Part shown: in pieces, positions 35,613 to 45,842 of the stretch
Layout: each line of letters starts with the position of its first letter
Numbering within the stretch: position 1 is the stretch's first letter
NCBI GenBank assembly: GCA_036250195.1
Contig: JAVHZZ010000009.1
Location: 100,586,771-100,650,770, forward strand
Source of the DNA: Mixophyes australis
Taxonomy: Eukaryota; Chordata; Amphibia; Anura; Limnodynastidae
Length of the DNA stretch: 64,000 nucleotides
Reading direction: 5' to 3'
Program-made: the position numbers and the translations under genes
The notes under the pieces: model-generated
Seen by the model: the letters and a program-made list of their open reading frames with translations, nothing else
The model's database searches: none
What the model was told of the DNA's origin: nothing

Positions 35613-35888
35613 TGGAATCATCAACAATTATTTTAAATATGCCATATACTCAATTGAAGACACCCTTCACTATGTGGCTAGAGAAGCTTTAAACTCAAAA
35701 TAACATGTAAAGTGCGTGAACACACCTTTAAATTGCTAGGCTCACCCTCCCCCGTTCCAACTCTCTAAACAGAGAGCTGCAACATAGAGATCCGTCTCAG
35801 TCGGAGTGCAAACTGAGATGGATCTTTGGCCAAAAGTGCTTTTTGCGCTGAAAAGAAGCACTTGTGTTCGAATCTAAATCAGGTCATT

Positions 35889-36048
35889 AGTAATTTATGT
35901 ATTAATCTGAGATTCTAGCAAATTGCAGATATCCGTCGACTTTGCCAGCTACATTTAAAACAGCTATGTGCTTTTATTTTGCCTTTAAAAACATTGCCGT
36001 TTTAAATATGACATTCTAGAATCACAGGTTAATACATTTACCCCGTAG
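35889..36048. mobile_element. Degenerate palindromic MITE
   Basis: The left end TTTATGTATTAATCTGAGA and GATTCTAGCAAATTGC are mirrored on the right by TCTAGAATCACAGGTTAATA and CATTTACCCC. The right terminus belongs to the GGGGTAAATGTAT-type family. Target duplication was not resolved. Confidence 0.6.
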
Positions 36049-36303
36049 TGTGAGAAATGTGGGACTAATGAGGATTTGACTGACAGTGGTGAAGCTCTGA
36101 TTGAAGATGGTATTAACCCACTTTCAGAGATGACATTTGGAATATCACTGCTGCCACTGATTGTGTGAACTGTTTTGGTAACATACACAGAAGTTAATGT
36201 GTAGTCTGAACAGGTTTTTCATACTTTGACTTCCATAATTATGTCTCATGGTAGTGTTTGTTTTTCCGGGAGTAGTGTGGCACTTTGTAATTGTGCTCTA
36301 GGG

Positions 36304-36494
36304 CAGTTTTTCTTTAACCTGGTCCTCAGGACCCCTAACAGTGCATGTTTTCCATATCTCCTTTGCTTTAGTACAGGTGTATTCAATACTGACTGACAAA
36401 TTGTAACAGATCCACAGGTGGTATAATTATTTCACTTGTCATCTGGAAAACCTGCACTGTTAGGGGTCCTGAGGACTGGGTTTGAAAAACAGTG
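36304..36494. mobile_element. hAT MITE with 8-bp target duplication
   Basis: The ends are CAGTTTTTC at the left and GAAAAACAGTG at the right, and the inner arms CCTCAGGACCCCTAACAGTG and CACTGTTAGGGGTCCTGAGG are inverted copies. CTCTAGGG flanks both sides exactly (36,296-36,303 and 36,495-36,502). An 8-bp duplication with CAG-type ends is diagnostic of hAT elements. The 191 bp have no coding capacity. Confidence 0.9.
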
Positions 36495-36502
36495 CTCTAG
36501 GG

Positions 36503-38281
36503 GATGAGGGTGTGAGGATGACTCCTTAGATGTTGACTTTAATGTGAGTGTCAGATCTTACTGCAGGTGTTTAAGTTTGGGATTGAGAGGAGAATCATAT
36601 AATGTATTATACACTTTAGTGTAATAAAATAATGTTTGATGGAAGGCAATCGTTTTCCATCCAAAATTACTCAGTGTTCCTGTATTATCACTTCATTTTC
36701 ATTTTTCATTCAAAAACTTGAGAAGTTACATATTGCTTTTGCAGTTGTTATTTTGTAAGGCAGCTAAATATTTCTGTTATTTTTTTTAGAAAAATAGCTA
36801 TTAAGACATGATTTTTCTCTGTTGCTATAAAAAGTTAAGTTGTCAAATCACAATTAATGTGAAAAGTTCAAAAGTTAATCATGATTCATCTAGTTTTATT
36901 CACTGAATCATGATTCATGTTTTTTGGAACAACTGAATTAGGGACATTTAATAGTTTGTATTACATTCTCGTTCATCTTTCATATAATCATTAAGAAATC
37001 AAGATGACATGTCATTTTCATTTCTGAGATATTTGTAATGATATATTCATTCTGCCTCTGCAAACACTTAGAGAATCACTCACTGTTTGTCTCCTCTTAA
37101 TATTGTCATTGAAGTACAGTACTTTATCATTCATATCATCAATTTAATGAATGGTGATGAAATGCAAACCAATGTCGGATTGAAGAGAAAGTTCAATAAA
37201 ATTAGGAGGGAAGTACAAGTCTACAATTATAAAATTACTATAGCCTGATGATTCATCATCTGTAAAATGAAGACTGGAACCAGGAGGAAACTTTATAAAG
37301 TGAGTAAGGTAGGCCTGAAGGAGATTTAAAAATGTTTAGAAAAAACGTCATATCTCAGAAATTGATAAACTGGAGGAACAAGCTGAATAATTTACTATGC
37401 AAGATAATGTGCGTATAACAGCAGAGACTAGGGAAACCAGCCATTTAAAGAAGAAGCCAGGAAATTTCCAAATCGAGATGTAAGGAACTTCTGACATTGA
37501 TGCCATTATGAGGTTGGTACAGAGGGCACCCCATTTGTTGCTGTGGATGCTCAGTAGGCTTTCTTCTGTGAAACCCTAAAAATCAAAAGGACCTCCAGAG
37601 TTTTGATAGACTAATAGGAATATTGCAACAATTTCATAGAAAGGTCCCACAATTACAGTACTGAGGGATTAGAAAACTAATATAAAAAATAAACAAAAAC
37701 GTTTTAAATCAAAGTCAGTTAAACTGCATTAGTCACTTACTGTTCTGTATTCCAAGTACTGGTGATGGGAAAGTCACTGCAGTCTATGTTTAACATTAAA
37801 TATATGTGCAATGAACCAAGCAAATGGTAACAGAGCAGAGCGACATATCAGATCTAGTCAAACAAACAATCCAAATAGGGAGTATGGCATAAATGTCTTT
37901 TTTTTCACTATAAACATTAAAAACCAGGCAGAGAGCGAGTCAAACAGAAAAAGAAAAATTTATTCCAGCTTTATATCTTGTCAGAAGTTCGCCTACACAT
38001 AAATTGGACTAATAATGGAGAATGAATCCAAATTTTCTACATATAAATAATACAAACGTAAAATTGCAATATTACAGTATAGTGTTAATGTAAATGAAAA
38101 TTAAAAAATACAGAATTTAACAGCCAACTTCAATCTCATTTATGGCATCACGCAGTCTAAATGTATTAGGATTTTGGAAAAACAATTAAAGCAATTACTT
38201 CAAGTTTTGAATTCATGAGGGAAAGGTAAAGGATACTTTATTGACTTTCTTGCTAATATGTAGGGGTGAATTGATAAGTCA
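36503..38281. other. Spacer without recognised feature
   Basis: No gene or repeat recognised on either strand. The segment may contain the downstream non-coding end of the recombinase-like gene. Confidence 0.45.
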
Positions 38282-40662
38282 TCACATTAAGAATTGTGAC
38301 AGATGTGATCTCTGGTTTGCTATTAATGCTATTAACCTGGAACAATGTCTAATGAGCATCGCATTAGACATGAGGCACGCAACACAGTCTCGTTTTCCGG
38401 GCACCCGGCATGTCTGTATAAACCTCATCAGGTGTTTCTCCACAGCCTGGACCTCCTCTCTGTCCCAGAATTTCCTCCGCACTTCTTTGCAACCTGAAAG
38501 GAAGTAGAGGGGTCCATTATGGCTCTGCAAAATACAGAGAAGGTAAAGTTCTTCTGCCTAGCAAAACTGTGTGCTACACCTACTTGTGGAAGCTATGACT
38601 GGGCACTGGTCCCATGTTGCCAGGTCCATCCATCGCCTCTCTTGTGATGTGGAAGAGTCAATTAAACGCTTGGTCACGGGGGGTTGCTCATCATCTGATA
38701 TGTCACTCTGTAGCTGGACCGGTTCTCAAAAGAAACAGATATGTAAATGACTGAGGTAAAAGTCAAAAGCATACATCAGACACCAGATTTTCCATTTACC
38801 GTCTGGATCAATTTGCATCTCGTCCAAATTCTTGCCTTTGAATTCGGTCACTCTGCCACTCTCGAGAGCCATTTACAGTTTGCTTATCTTGACGAGTTGG
38901 AAGTTACCTTCTGGGAGGAAGTAATACTGCTGGTGCATCCTGATGTCGTGCCCAAGGAAGTCTGCCAAGTGATCCAGTTCTGTCGCGTTTAGGTTGAGGA
39001 CCTTCGAGAGAGTGGCAATGTGCTTTCGCTGTCTTTCTTCATGGAAGACAGCGTGTAGGGATGCTTGGCCCCACACTCTCGGGCAGTCGTATTAAATCGG
39101 AGCCTCTGAAGTGTGACAAGGCAGCTGGTCTGGCAAACATGAAGACATTTTGGTTATCCACTCCATATTTGTCACACTTTTTGGCGAGAAGTTCCATTGA
39201 AGCTTGCATGGCTGGTGTCAGCAGGATGGGGACTTTTCTCCCTCGTTTTCCTTGGATCTTAATGCGAGTGAAGTGCCGGCAGAGCTTCCTCTCAATCTCG
39301 GAAAGTGCTAGGGACACATCTTCATCGAGATCCTAGGTATTATTATTATCATATATTTGTTGGGCGACACAAAGTTTCCGCAGCACCCAACAAATAAACC
39401 TTCTCCTCAAGAGGTATCTCTTGAAACTTCCCCTTCCCTTCTTCGATTGAACAAGATCACCTGTGCCAGGGTGACTTTTGCAAGTAGTGCCCAGCGGATA
39501 ACCTTAGGCTCAGTGGATACCCCACTTTGGTAGGCTTGCTGCTTGTCATCGAGTTAAAAGTGCATCTTTTTTACATCTTCCGTGAAAGGTAAGAGTTAAA
39601 GCATGTTCCACTTGGACTCCTTTAGAGTTTTTATGCCAGCCGATGAAATCAACTCGTTTCATCTCTACCATAGGGCTTCCCGAAATTTTGTGTGTTTGCA
39701 ACCGCAGCAGTGCAGCTCTCCATCATGGTTCGGCCCTCCACAATGCTCACTATCTTTTGCAGGCTGTGCCCCATCTTGAGTGTCAACGAGGGCGTCTTAA
39801 ATGTACCTGTCTCCTCATCATAGCCTGCTACCAACTTCACAGTGTCTACTACGTGCAGAAAGTTCGATGGGGCGGTAAAGTCTTCCATCCTCTCCAAAGA
39901 TGTAGCTTCTGGTAGTCCCATCTGCATGATGCATCGATCATTTTTGACTGCGAGTAAGATCTCATCCTAGGTCATGTCACTCAAGAGTTTCCAAAAGCCA
40001 TCACTGATGTCAGGTGGAACAGGCTAAGCAAAGGCGCACAGTGACTAGACTTTGTTCTTGCCCCTTCGGTTTAGCTTACATCTCTTCATGAGTCCCCACA
40101 GGTATTTCCTTGCAAACAAGCCCTGGCAGGCTAGACAGTGCATGAAGCCTTCAGCATCCATCTCATTGTCTGGAAGTTTGTGCGGGACCAGAAAAACATG
40201 GCCTGCCCACATTGCCTCAACATTGTGTGCAAAGTTGCCCCTAATGCGAAGACGTGCCAATTGTATGCACCTTGCTTTTGAGAGCTTAGGGAATTTCAGG
40301 ACCCAGGCTACTTCTGTCTCATTGTGGTGAACATGCTCCATGTGCTGGGCAATTTTTAAGAGGAGCTTCTCAAAGTACAGGCAGTTGTGGTTTTTGTTAT
40401 ATGCCCTGGAGTCATCACTGTTTCTGGATAGTGTTTGGACAGACACCGCATCGCCTCTCCGACCCTCTGTGTTTAAAACATGGCTAGCAGAAAGTCGAGA
40501 ATGGTTGTACATAGAACTCATCTCTGGGTACCTGCACTCTGCCGCGCTGGTGGGCAACGCATCACCGCTGGTGTCTGAAACGCTCTCCTCCGAAGTGTCA
40601 GGGGCATACTCATCTCCACTGCTCTCTGGGCTATAGTCGGAGCTACCAGTGGGCTCTGTCAT
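38282..40662 (-). pseudogene. Tyrosine-recombinase-like protein of a multi-copy family, broken
   Basis: Minus strand. The ATG at 40,662 opens a 205-residue frame: an acidic Ser-rich N-terminus, then a domain with CLYFEKLLLKIAQHMEHVH, ARLRIRGNFAHNVE and FMHCLACQGLFARKYLW, a zinc-finger-like C/H pattern. In-frame TAG codons interrupt it at about 40.05, 40.02 and 39.97 kb. SNFLHVVDTVKLVAGYDEET follows. A frame with LAKVTLAQVILFNRRREGEV (39.43-39.49 kb) supplies the R-x-x-GE box. GKRGRKVPILLTP (39.24 kb) supplies a beta-hairpin Lys. RKHIATLS (39.02 kb), LGHDIRMHQQYY (38.94 kb) and a following LPE complete a tyrosine recombinase signature. Two candidate small introns (38,799-38,725 and 38,583-38,525) precede a C-terminal WDREEVQAVEKHLMRF domain. 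I know similar uncharacterised multi-copy proteins from fish and frogs. Stops, a deletion after QMG and a frameshift at about 39.05 kb make this copy inactive. A Crypton-like origin is inference. Confidence 0.7.
39339..39399 (-). mobile_element. 61-bp LINE tail inserted in the recombinase-like gene
   Basis: Minus-strand GTGCTGCGGAAACTTTGTGT, CGCCCAACAAATATATG and (ATA)n match the last bases of the L2-type LINEs seen at 25.5 kb. It separates the RRREGEV block from the LALSEIERKLCRHFTRI block. It is an extremely 5'-truncated LINE insertion. Confidence 0.75.
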
Positions 40663-40859
40663 GCTTCAGCATCCCCGCTTTACCTTCAGCAGCAGCAGAC
40701 CGATTCGACAGTGTCTTTACCCATGTGGTGTACAAAGCGCCGCTGGTTGCAGTCATTTCCGTTTCCTGCTCCTGCTATATATTCGGACGGAATACTGGCC
40801 TATAGTGATGGGAGCCACACACACTTTCTCCACTCTCCATCGGACACACGCACAATATG

Positions 40860-41045
40860 TTTCGACAAATGTGACTCGTGGGGACATACCAAATTTTTGT
40901 GCTGAGCATATCAGCAAGGTACCCTGCATGGATTAGCCCTGAGAAGCTTTGTGGGGACCTCAAATTTTGTTCCCACTATGACTCAGGTAAGCACAATGTT
41001 GGTGTGTAAGCAGGTCAATGTCCCCACAAGCATATGAATGCAAGT
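40860..41045. repeat. GTGGGGAC/GTCCCCAC repeat region
   Basis: CGTGGGGACATACC, TTTGTGGGGACCTCAAA, TTTTGTTCCCACTATGACTC and AATGTCCCCACAAG occur within 190 bp upstream of the recombinase-like gene and run into a CA microsatellite. The pattern looks like a short element with inverted GTGGGGAC motifs. Confidence 0.45.
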
Positions 41046-41066
41046 ACACACACACACACACACACT
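41046..41066. repeat. (CA)n microsatellite
   Basis: About 21 bases of CA repeats. Confidence 0.9.
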
Positions 41067-41074
41067 GGGGATAA

Positions 41075-41245
41075 TTTTGGCTGAAGTCAGTTAAAATATC
41101 AGAATTTCCTTAGAGTGTGGGAGGAACCTTGAGCACCTGGAAGAAACCTATGCAAAAAAAGGGAGGGCATACAAACTCACAGTTATGGTCCTGTTCAGAA
41201 TCAAACCCATAACCTCAGTGCTAACCACTGTGCCCTCATGTTCCC
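41075..41245 (-). mobile_element. SINE head fragment, diverged
   Basis: On the minus strand CACAGTGGTTAGCACTGAGG, a degenerate B-box region and GTTTGTATGC match the 5' part of the SINE at 22,941-23,780. It ends with TCCTCCCACACTC and a diverged body. The LINE-like tail is absent. Confidence 0.7.
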
Positions 41246-41595
41246 CAGAATAAACGCTTTGTTGTAAAATACATTGCTTGATAAGCCAGCATATAATTGT
41301 AAATGTGGCTAGTAAATTGTTCTACAATTGAACAAGATTGACATTTTGTTAACTTAGTAACAAGGCCATTATGTTTATGTTCGCTAAAAAACAAATAGGC
41401 CATTTAAATGAATGGTTAAAGTTGTCTAGAGCACTTGAGCAGTGTTAACTGTTCTTTTATTCCTACATGAAAATCAGTTAGTCTCTATTGATGTGGGATC
41501 AAAGCAGGGAGTGCCAATCTTGTTCATTACTATGGTCTCCACTAGACACCCTGGGCTGTGGATGCCAGGGTATTGAACACGTTTGTGGCTCCTGG
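41246..41595. other. Spacer without recognised feature
   Basis: AT-rich sequence between a SINE fragment and the interrupted MITE. Confidence 0.45.
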
Positions 41596-41730
41596 AGTTA
41601 AATTTATAAAGCTGCGGGTTTGAAAAAATTGAGATGTTGCCTATAGCAACCAATCAGGTTCTAGTTATCATTTATTTAGTACATTCTACAAAATGACAGC
41701 TAGAATTTGATTGGTTGCTCTAGACAACAT
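41596..41730. mobile_element. Left part of the MITE that received the Harbinger element
   Basis: TTTATAAAGCTGCGGGTTTG through TTGGTTGCTCTAGACAACAT is the left arm, centre and most of the right arm of a MITE like that at 2,618-2,792. Its remaining right terminus, GACTTTTAAAACCCGCAGC and ATAAATTTACCCC, lies at 44,931-44,966, beyond the inserted element. Confidence 0.8.
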
Positions 41731-41733
41731 CTA
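41731..41733. repeat. CTA target duplication, left
   Basis: CTA here is matched by CTA at 44,928-44,930. Removing one copy and the element restores continuous MITE sequence. Confidence 0.8.
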
Positions 41734-42431
41734 GGGCTAGATTTACTATCAGGCGTGTTTGTAAACCCGCCGACTTTCGGCGGGTTTGGCGGCGGTTTAG
41801 CCATCGCCGGATTTACTAAGGCTAAACCCGCCGTCCAAACAACCAGAAATGATGTTTTCAAACCCGCCTCTGTATAAAGCGCCATGACGGTTTCAACAAT
41901 GTTCAACATACAAACAGCCGGATTTACTATAAGGGGGTTTATAAAGCCGCCGGAAAAAAACGCCATTCAAAAGACCAAAATGAAAGCGCTGCTTGTGAGC
42001 GGCGTGATGGTTCAAACAGTGTGCTGTTTCAGGTATTTTGCCAATCAGACCATAAGAGAAAGGCCTATTTCATGTCCAATGACCCATTAGGACTGTGTAT
42101 AGAAAATGCCCAAAGTGTCATGAAATTTCAGGCTACTGGTTTTTTTCCATTATTTTTTCACCCAGTATGATTGCATAGTAAAGTCTCATTTCACCTTTCC
42201 TTTTCTAGTTGTTTTGTACTTTCCAAAAAACCACTAGAATACTGATGCCCTCAAAGAAATTAGGATGGGAATTGTTGCATTACATAGTTAACCCTTATTT
42301 TAATGCTAATGCAATCCACATGTGAAAAATGGTTTTTCTGCCTGAAGCATAGTGCATAGTTGTTAAAAAATCAGTATACTCTTGTTTAATGTGCAGAAAA
42401 GAAAGACTGACACAATAGAAATTTAACAGCA

Positions 42432-42437
42432 TTTATT
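42432..42437 (-). terminator. Polyadenylation signal of the Myb-like gene
   Basis: AATAAA on the minus strand (TTTATT on the plus strand), 75 bases past the stop codon. Confidence 0.7.
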
Positions 42438-42511
42438 GCAGAACACAATAAATAATAACGTATAATGGTTATAGAAACTTGACAAAAAATTAAGCAATAA
42501 GAAACATTGTG

Positions 42512-44271
42512 CTAGCGACGCCTTTTTGCAGGCATATCGCTATGCTTGGTGCCACTCTCTCCCCTCCCTCGCCCACCCCTGGTGCGAGCACCTCTCCTTG
42601 GAGGAGTACTCTGTAGATATGTGGTAGGCGTACTAGCGGCACTGGTGGTGGCTGAAGACATAGGTGCCGGTAAACGGGCTACAAGTTCTGAATGTAGTTG
42701 CCCTGCCAGCCGGGTGACATTGGCATTCCCCTCACGTACTGTGGAATGTAAGGCCTCCACAGCCCCAGTCATTTGTGTCAGCTGCACATTAGTTTGTTCC
42801 AAAGCAGTTGCCAGACGGTTGATTCCAGCAGGGAGTTGACTATTTGAGCGGTGTAGCCGCCTCAAATGGGCCGCAATTTGTGACATGTGTCTCGTTTGGC
42901 TGTCCATAAACTGACACTGTTGTGCCTGGAAATTTGCTATGGATTGGGCCATTTCTCGCCCTGTATCCATCCGAGGAGCTGCAGCTTGTTGCTCGGATGA
43001 CTGTTCAGCAGGGGCAGTTGCTTCTCCCTGGTGCATAGACACGGGGACATTTACCATCTCCAAAGTGATGACTGTGACTTCCTGTGTGTCGTCAGAAGGT
43101 GACATCTGCGCAGACTGGCGCTGGCCTTGCAGAGATGATGAGGTTCCTGTGGTGAAATAACCAAGGTAAGTATTTAGGAACTAACATGTTTGTCAATTGA
43201 ATTCTGGAAACTGTACCAAAAAAAAACAATTTGAATCTGATAGGTTGCTATAGGCAACATCTCAAGGTTTCCAAACCCTCAGTTTAGTAAATCTAGCCCT
43301 ATGTTCTCATTGGAAAGCATATAAAAATCACTTAATATAACTTGAACACCAACATTTGCACAGAAAAACATCTAACTCCATTATTTCTTCCCCAAACAGA
43401 GACCACGCACCTGCTTGCTCTTCAGAGCCTGAATCTCTCATTGAAGATGGAGGTGTAGACTTCGGACTGGGAGTTACCTGCGGTCCTGGCGAATCTGGAT
43501 GTATTAGAAAAAGCATACAATGTATTTCCAGAAAAAAACAATTTCCAAATATACTGTTTATTGCAAAAATGTGTTTGCAATTTTTTTTTTTTGTATGAGA
43601 AAAAAAAAACCTTTACAAACTATTAGAGTCAAAAATACACTTTGAAAAGCTAAAATAAATGCAAAACAAATAAAAAAAACGTTTGCAAAGAGAATTCAGT
43701 TTTAAAAAGAGAAAATCAGTTTTAAAAAGAGAAAAGCAGTTTTAAAAAAACTTTTAGGGTAAAAAAACCAAATAACTCACCAACTACTTGGCCAAAAGAG
43801 GGCAAATCTGTGTCCTGCAATTTCAGCCGGCATTATCTGGTGCAGCTGCTCCTCCTCGTACGTGGTGTATTCCATACGAAGTGGGGGGCCACCACCCGTG
43901 CGCCTTGTAGACCTCCTTTCCTGGGCCATCTTCTCTTTAAGCCTCCTCTTAATATCAGAGAAGCGCTTGCGGCAGTGCGCCACTGTCTGCTTCAGTGGGC
44001 CCACCGTGTTCACGTCCTCACAGACTCTCCCCCACAGTTGGTGACGCCGCCTTAGAGTAGTCCGGGCTGCCAGGTTGCCTAGGATGACCTCGTAGCAGGG
44101 AATGATGTTGTGCACCAACACACAATTCTCATCATGTGAGAAGCGCACATTCCTCCCTGTCTTGGTCTTCCTGCCCTGTCCTGTCTCCTCAACCTCTCCC
44201 TCTCCCTCCTCTGACCCCTCAACCTCCATCTCCCTCTCCTCAGCCTGTTCTCCCCTCCTATCTCTGGACAT
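42512..44271 (-). CDS. Harbinger accessory protein, Myb/SANT-like, three exons
   Basis: Exon 1 is 44,271-43,788, exon 2 43,494-43,411 and exon 3 43,146-42,512, giving a continuous frame of 401 codons. Residues 1-40 are acidic then basic. Residues 41-112 are a trihelix Myb/SANT-like domain with W80 and RKRFSDIKRRLKEKM as the last helix, where Phe replaces the usual third Trp. Exon 2 is Pro/Ser-rich. Exon 3 is Gln-rich with a heptad-like stretch (INRLATALEQTNVQLTQM) and ends in RGG-rich and PAKRRR basic clusters, a likely nuclear signal. In Harbinger systems the Myb-like protein binds the element ends and helps bring the transposase to the nucleus. Exon 2/3 splice sites are canonical (CAG/GTGCGT and TTTCACCACAG). 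The exon 1 donor that keeps the frame is a weak GTAGTT; the stronger GTGAGT 7 bp downstream would hit a stop. The start is the first ATG. Confidence 0.75.
43231..43299. mobile_element. MITE right half within intron 2
   Basis: TTGAATCTGATAGGTTGCTA through TTTAGTAAATCTAGCCC matches the right arm of the 175-bp MITE family. The left arm is missing. Confidence 0.75.
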
Positions 44272-44604
44272 TTTTACCCAGAAGACAGAAAAACACAAAA
44301 CACTGAAGGACTTACAAACACAAAGAACAAACTACACTACCTACAGACACACTCTCCACACAGTCACACACAAGTAACACAGACAAAGGACAAGTCAAAT
44401 ACAAAAAATACAAGACAGAAAATAAATGAGAAAATAAATGTACAAAACAGGAAAAAACCACAGGACTACTCACACTTCAATCAGATATCGCTCCACCAAT
44501 CCACCAAACTCCAACTCTCACCAACTCTCAGCAAACCACTATCCTCCAAACTCTTCTCACAAAACTCCTCTAAACCCTATCAGAGAAAAAAGTGTCAGGC
44601 CAGT

Positions 44605-44616
44605 GGTTTATATAGG
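44605..44616 (-). promoter_or_regulatory. TATA box of the Myb-like gene
   Basis: CCTATATAAACC on the minus strand lies about 340 bases upstream of the ATG. Its spacing suits an untranslated leader of roughly 300 bases. Confidence 0.6.
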
Positions 44617-44927
44617 GCTTGTGATGTCAAATCTCCTGAGTTTGAAAATAGCCAATAGTAACAGGCCAGGAGACAGGTGTAATTTTCAAAAAAACCGCCT
44701 TTACACAAAAGCGCCATCATTTAAAGCAAAAGCGCCATGTTCTATTCAAAGCCGCCGGCGGCTTTGAGCATTACATCCCACCGTTACATCGCCGGCGGCT
44801 TCAAATTGAAGCTAAAATGCGCCCATTAGTAAATCCGGCTGTTTGCAATGCAAACCCGCCGGAAAACCACCGCGATGCATGGCGGCTTGAAGCCGCCATG
44901 CATCATGCCTGATAGTAAATCTAGCCC

Positions 44928-44966
44928 CTAGACTTTTAAAACCCGCAGCTTGATAAATTTACCCCC
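44928..44966. mobile_element. CTA duplication and right end of the interrupted MITE
   Basis: CTA at 44,928-44,930 is followed by GACTTTTAAAACCCGCAGCT and ATAAATTTACCCC, the outer right end of the MITE begun at 41,596. Confidence 0.8.
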
Positions 44967-45649
44967 TGATGTGGCAACTTTGCCATTCCAGCCTTCTCAG
45001 TATAATGAACTGGGGACCCAAAGACCTACCATTTAGAAGGGGCTATTAGTCCAATATGCCTGAACTAGAGGCTGCATGGTGGAAAACACAATGGAATGCA
45101 GACTCTTCTTCTGGTTGCACATGTCTGATTATTGATTGGTGGCTACATGGGAATTCTCTAATGTGATAAATGCTGTTATTTGTGAATAAACTTTATATTA
45201 ATATCAGACTCTCAATACTCTATATATATTTTTATTAAATCCCTATACATAACTAGAAGCAATATTTTGTAGAACAGTACTGAACAATTTGTTGTAATAT
45301 GAAGCCAAATCTAAGATCATTATTATTTTGGCAAAATTATATGCATTTTGCAATTATAAATGACCTACTTTTTTTTTATAAATGTTACTGCTGGAAAGGT
45401 CTTGTAAGAGGTATATTAAATGACTTGGGTTTTGTGGGACAGGTTATGTGTATGAGCTACAAATATGGTGTCCTTCATTTAGTAGAGCTAGAAAAAAGTG
45501 TGTGATAATGGAGCGCTGCATTGAGTAACTAGATTCATAGTTGTAGGTGAGAAAGCTGAGAAGGAACCTGGAGATGGAAGCGACCGCTGCCTTGAAAAAT
45601 GAAAAACTGACGGGTAGAAAAGATAAATTAAACATTCTAATAAACATGT
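44967..45649. other. Spacer without recognised feature
   Basis: No gene or repeat recognised. Confidence 0.45.
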
Positions 45650-45842
45650 GGGGCATATTCAATTAGCTTTAACGGCCGCAAGTACATGCGACTATGCATG
45701 TATATTGACAATATGGTACCGCAACATTGCAAATTTCCCTTCGCAACCCTATGGGGTGCACAAGGAAATCCGCAATGTTGCAGTATCGTGACCTCTGCAG
45801 CCGCACATAATCACAGATGGAAAAGCTAACTGAATATGCCCC
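45650..45842. mobile_element. 193-bp MITE with GGGGCATATTCA termini
   Basis: The left end GGGGCATATTCAATTAGCTT is mirrored by AAGCTAACTGAATATGCCCC. Inside, GCAACATTGC and GCAATGTTGC are also inverted. No coding capacity and no clear target duplication. Superfamily unassigned. Confidence 0.75.

Larger units (their letters stand above)
41734..44927 (-). mobile_element. 3.2-kb Harbinger-type element carrying only an accessory gene
   Basis: The ends are GGGCTAGATTTACTATCAGG and its exact complement. Subterminal regions are GC- and CpG-rich and repeat CCGGATTTACTA and GCCGCCGG words in both halves. A three-exon Myb/SANT-like gene lies on the minus strand. No DDE transposase was seen in any frame, although Harbinger elements normally carry both. 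A MITE half sits in intron 2 at 43,231-43,299. The terminal 15 bases equal those of the 175-bp MITEs. TIRs, target duplication and a largely intact gene indicate a recent, non-autonomous but gene-bearing element. Confidence 0.85.

Noticed and set aside
40340..40936. Plus-strand frames of 95-98 codons opposite the recombinase-like gene
   Set aside because: They are antisense shadows of the 205-codon minus-strand frame and its leader.
41700..41966. 88-codon minus-strand frame at the left end of the Harbinger element
   Set aside because: It reads through TIR and subterminal repeats and has no similarity to a transposase.
43777..44298. Upstream extension of the Myb-like protein to position 44,298
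   Set aside because: The first codon of that frame is TTG on the minus strand. The first true ATG is at 44,271 and has A at position -3.
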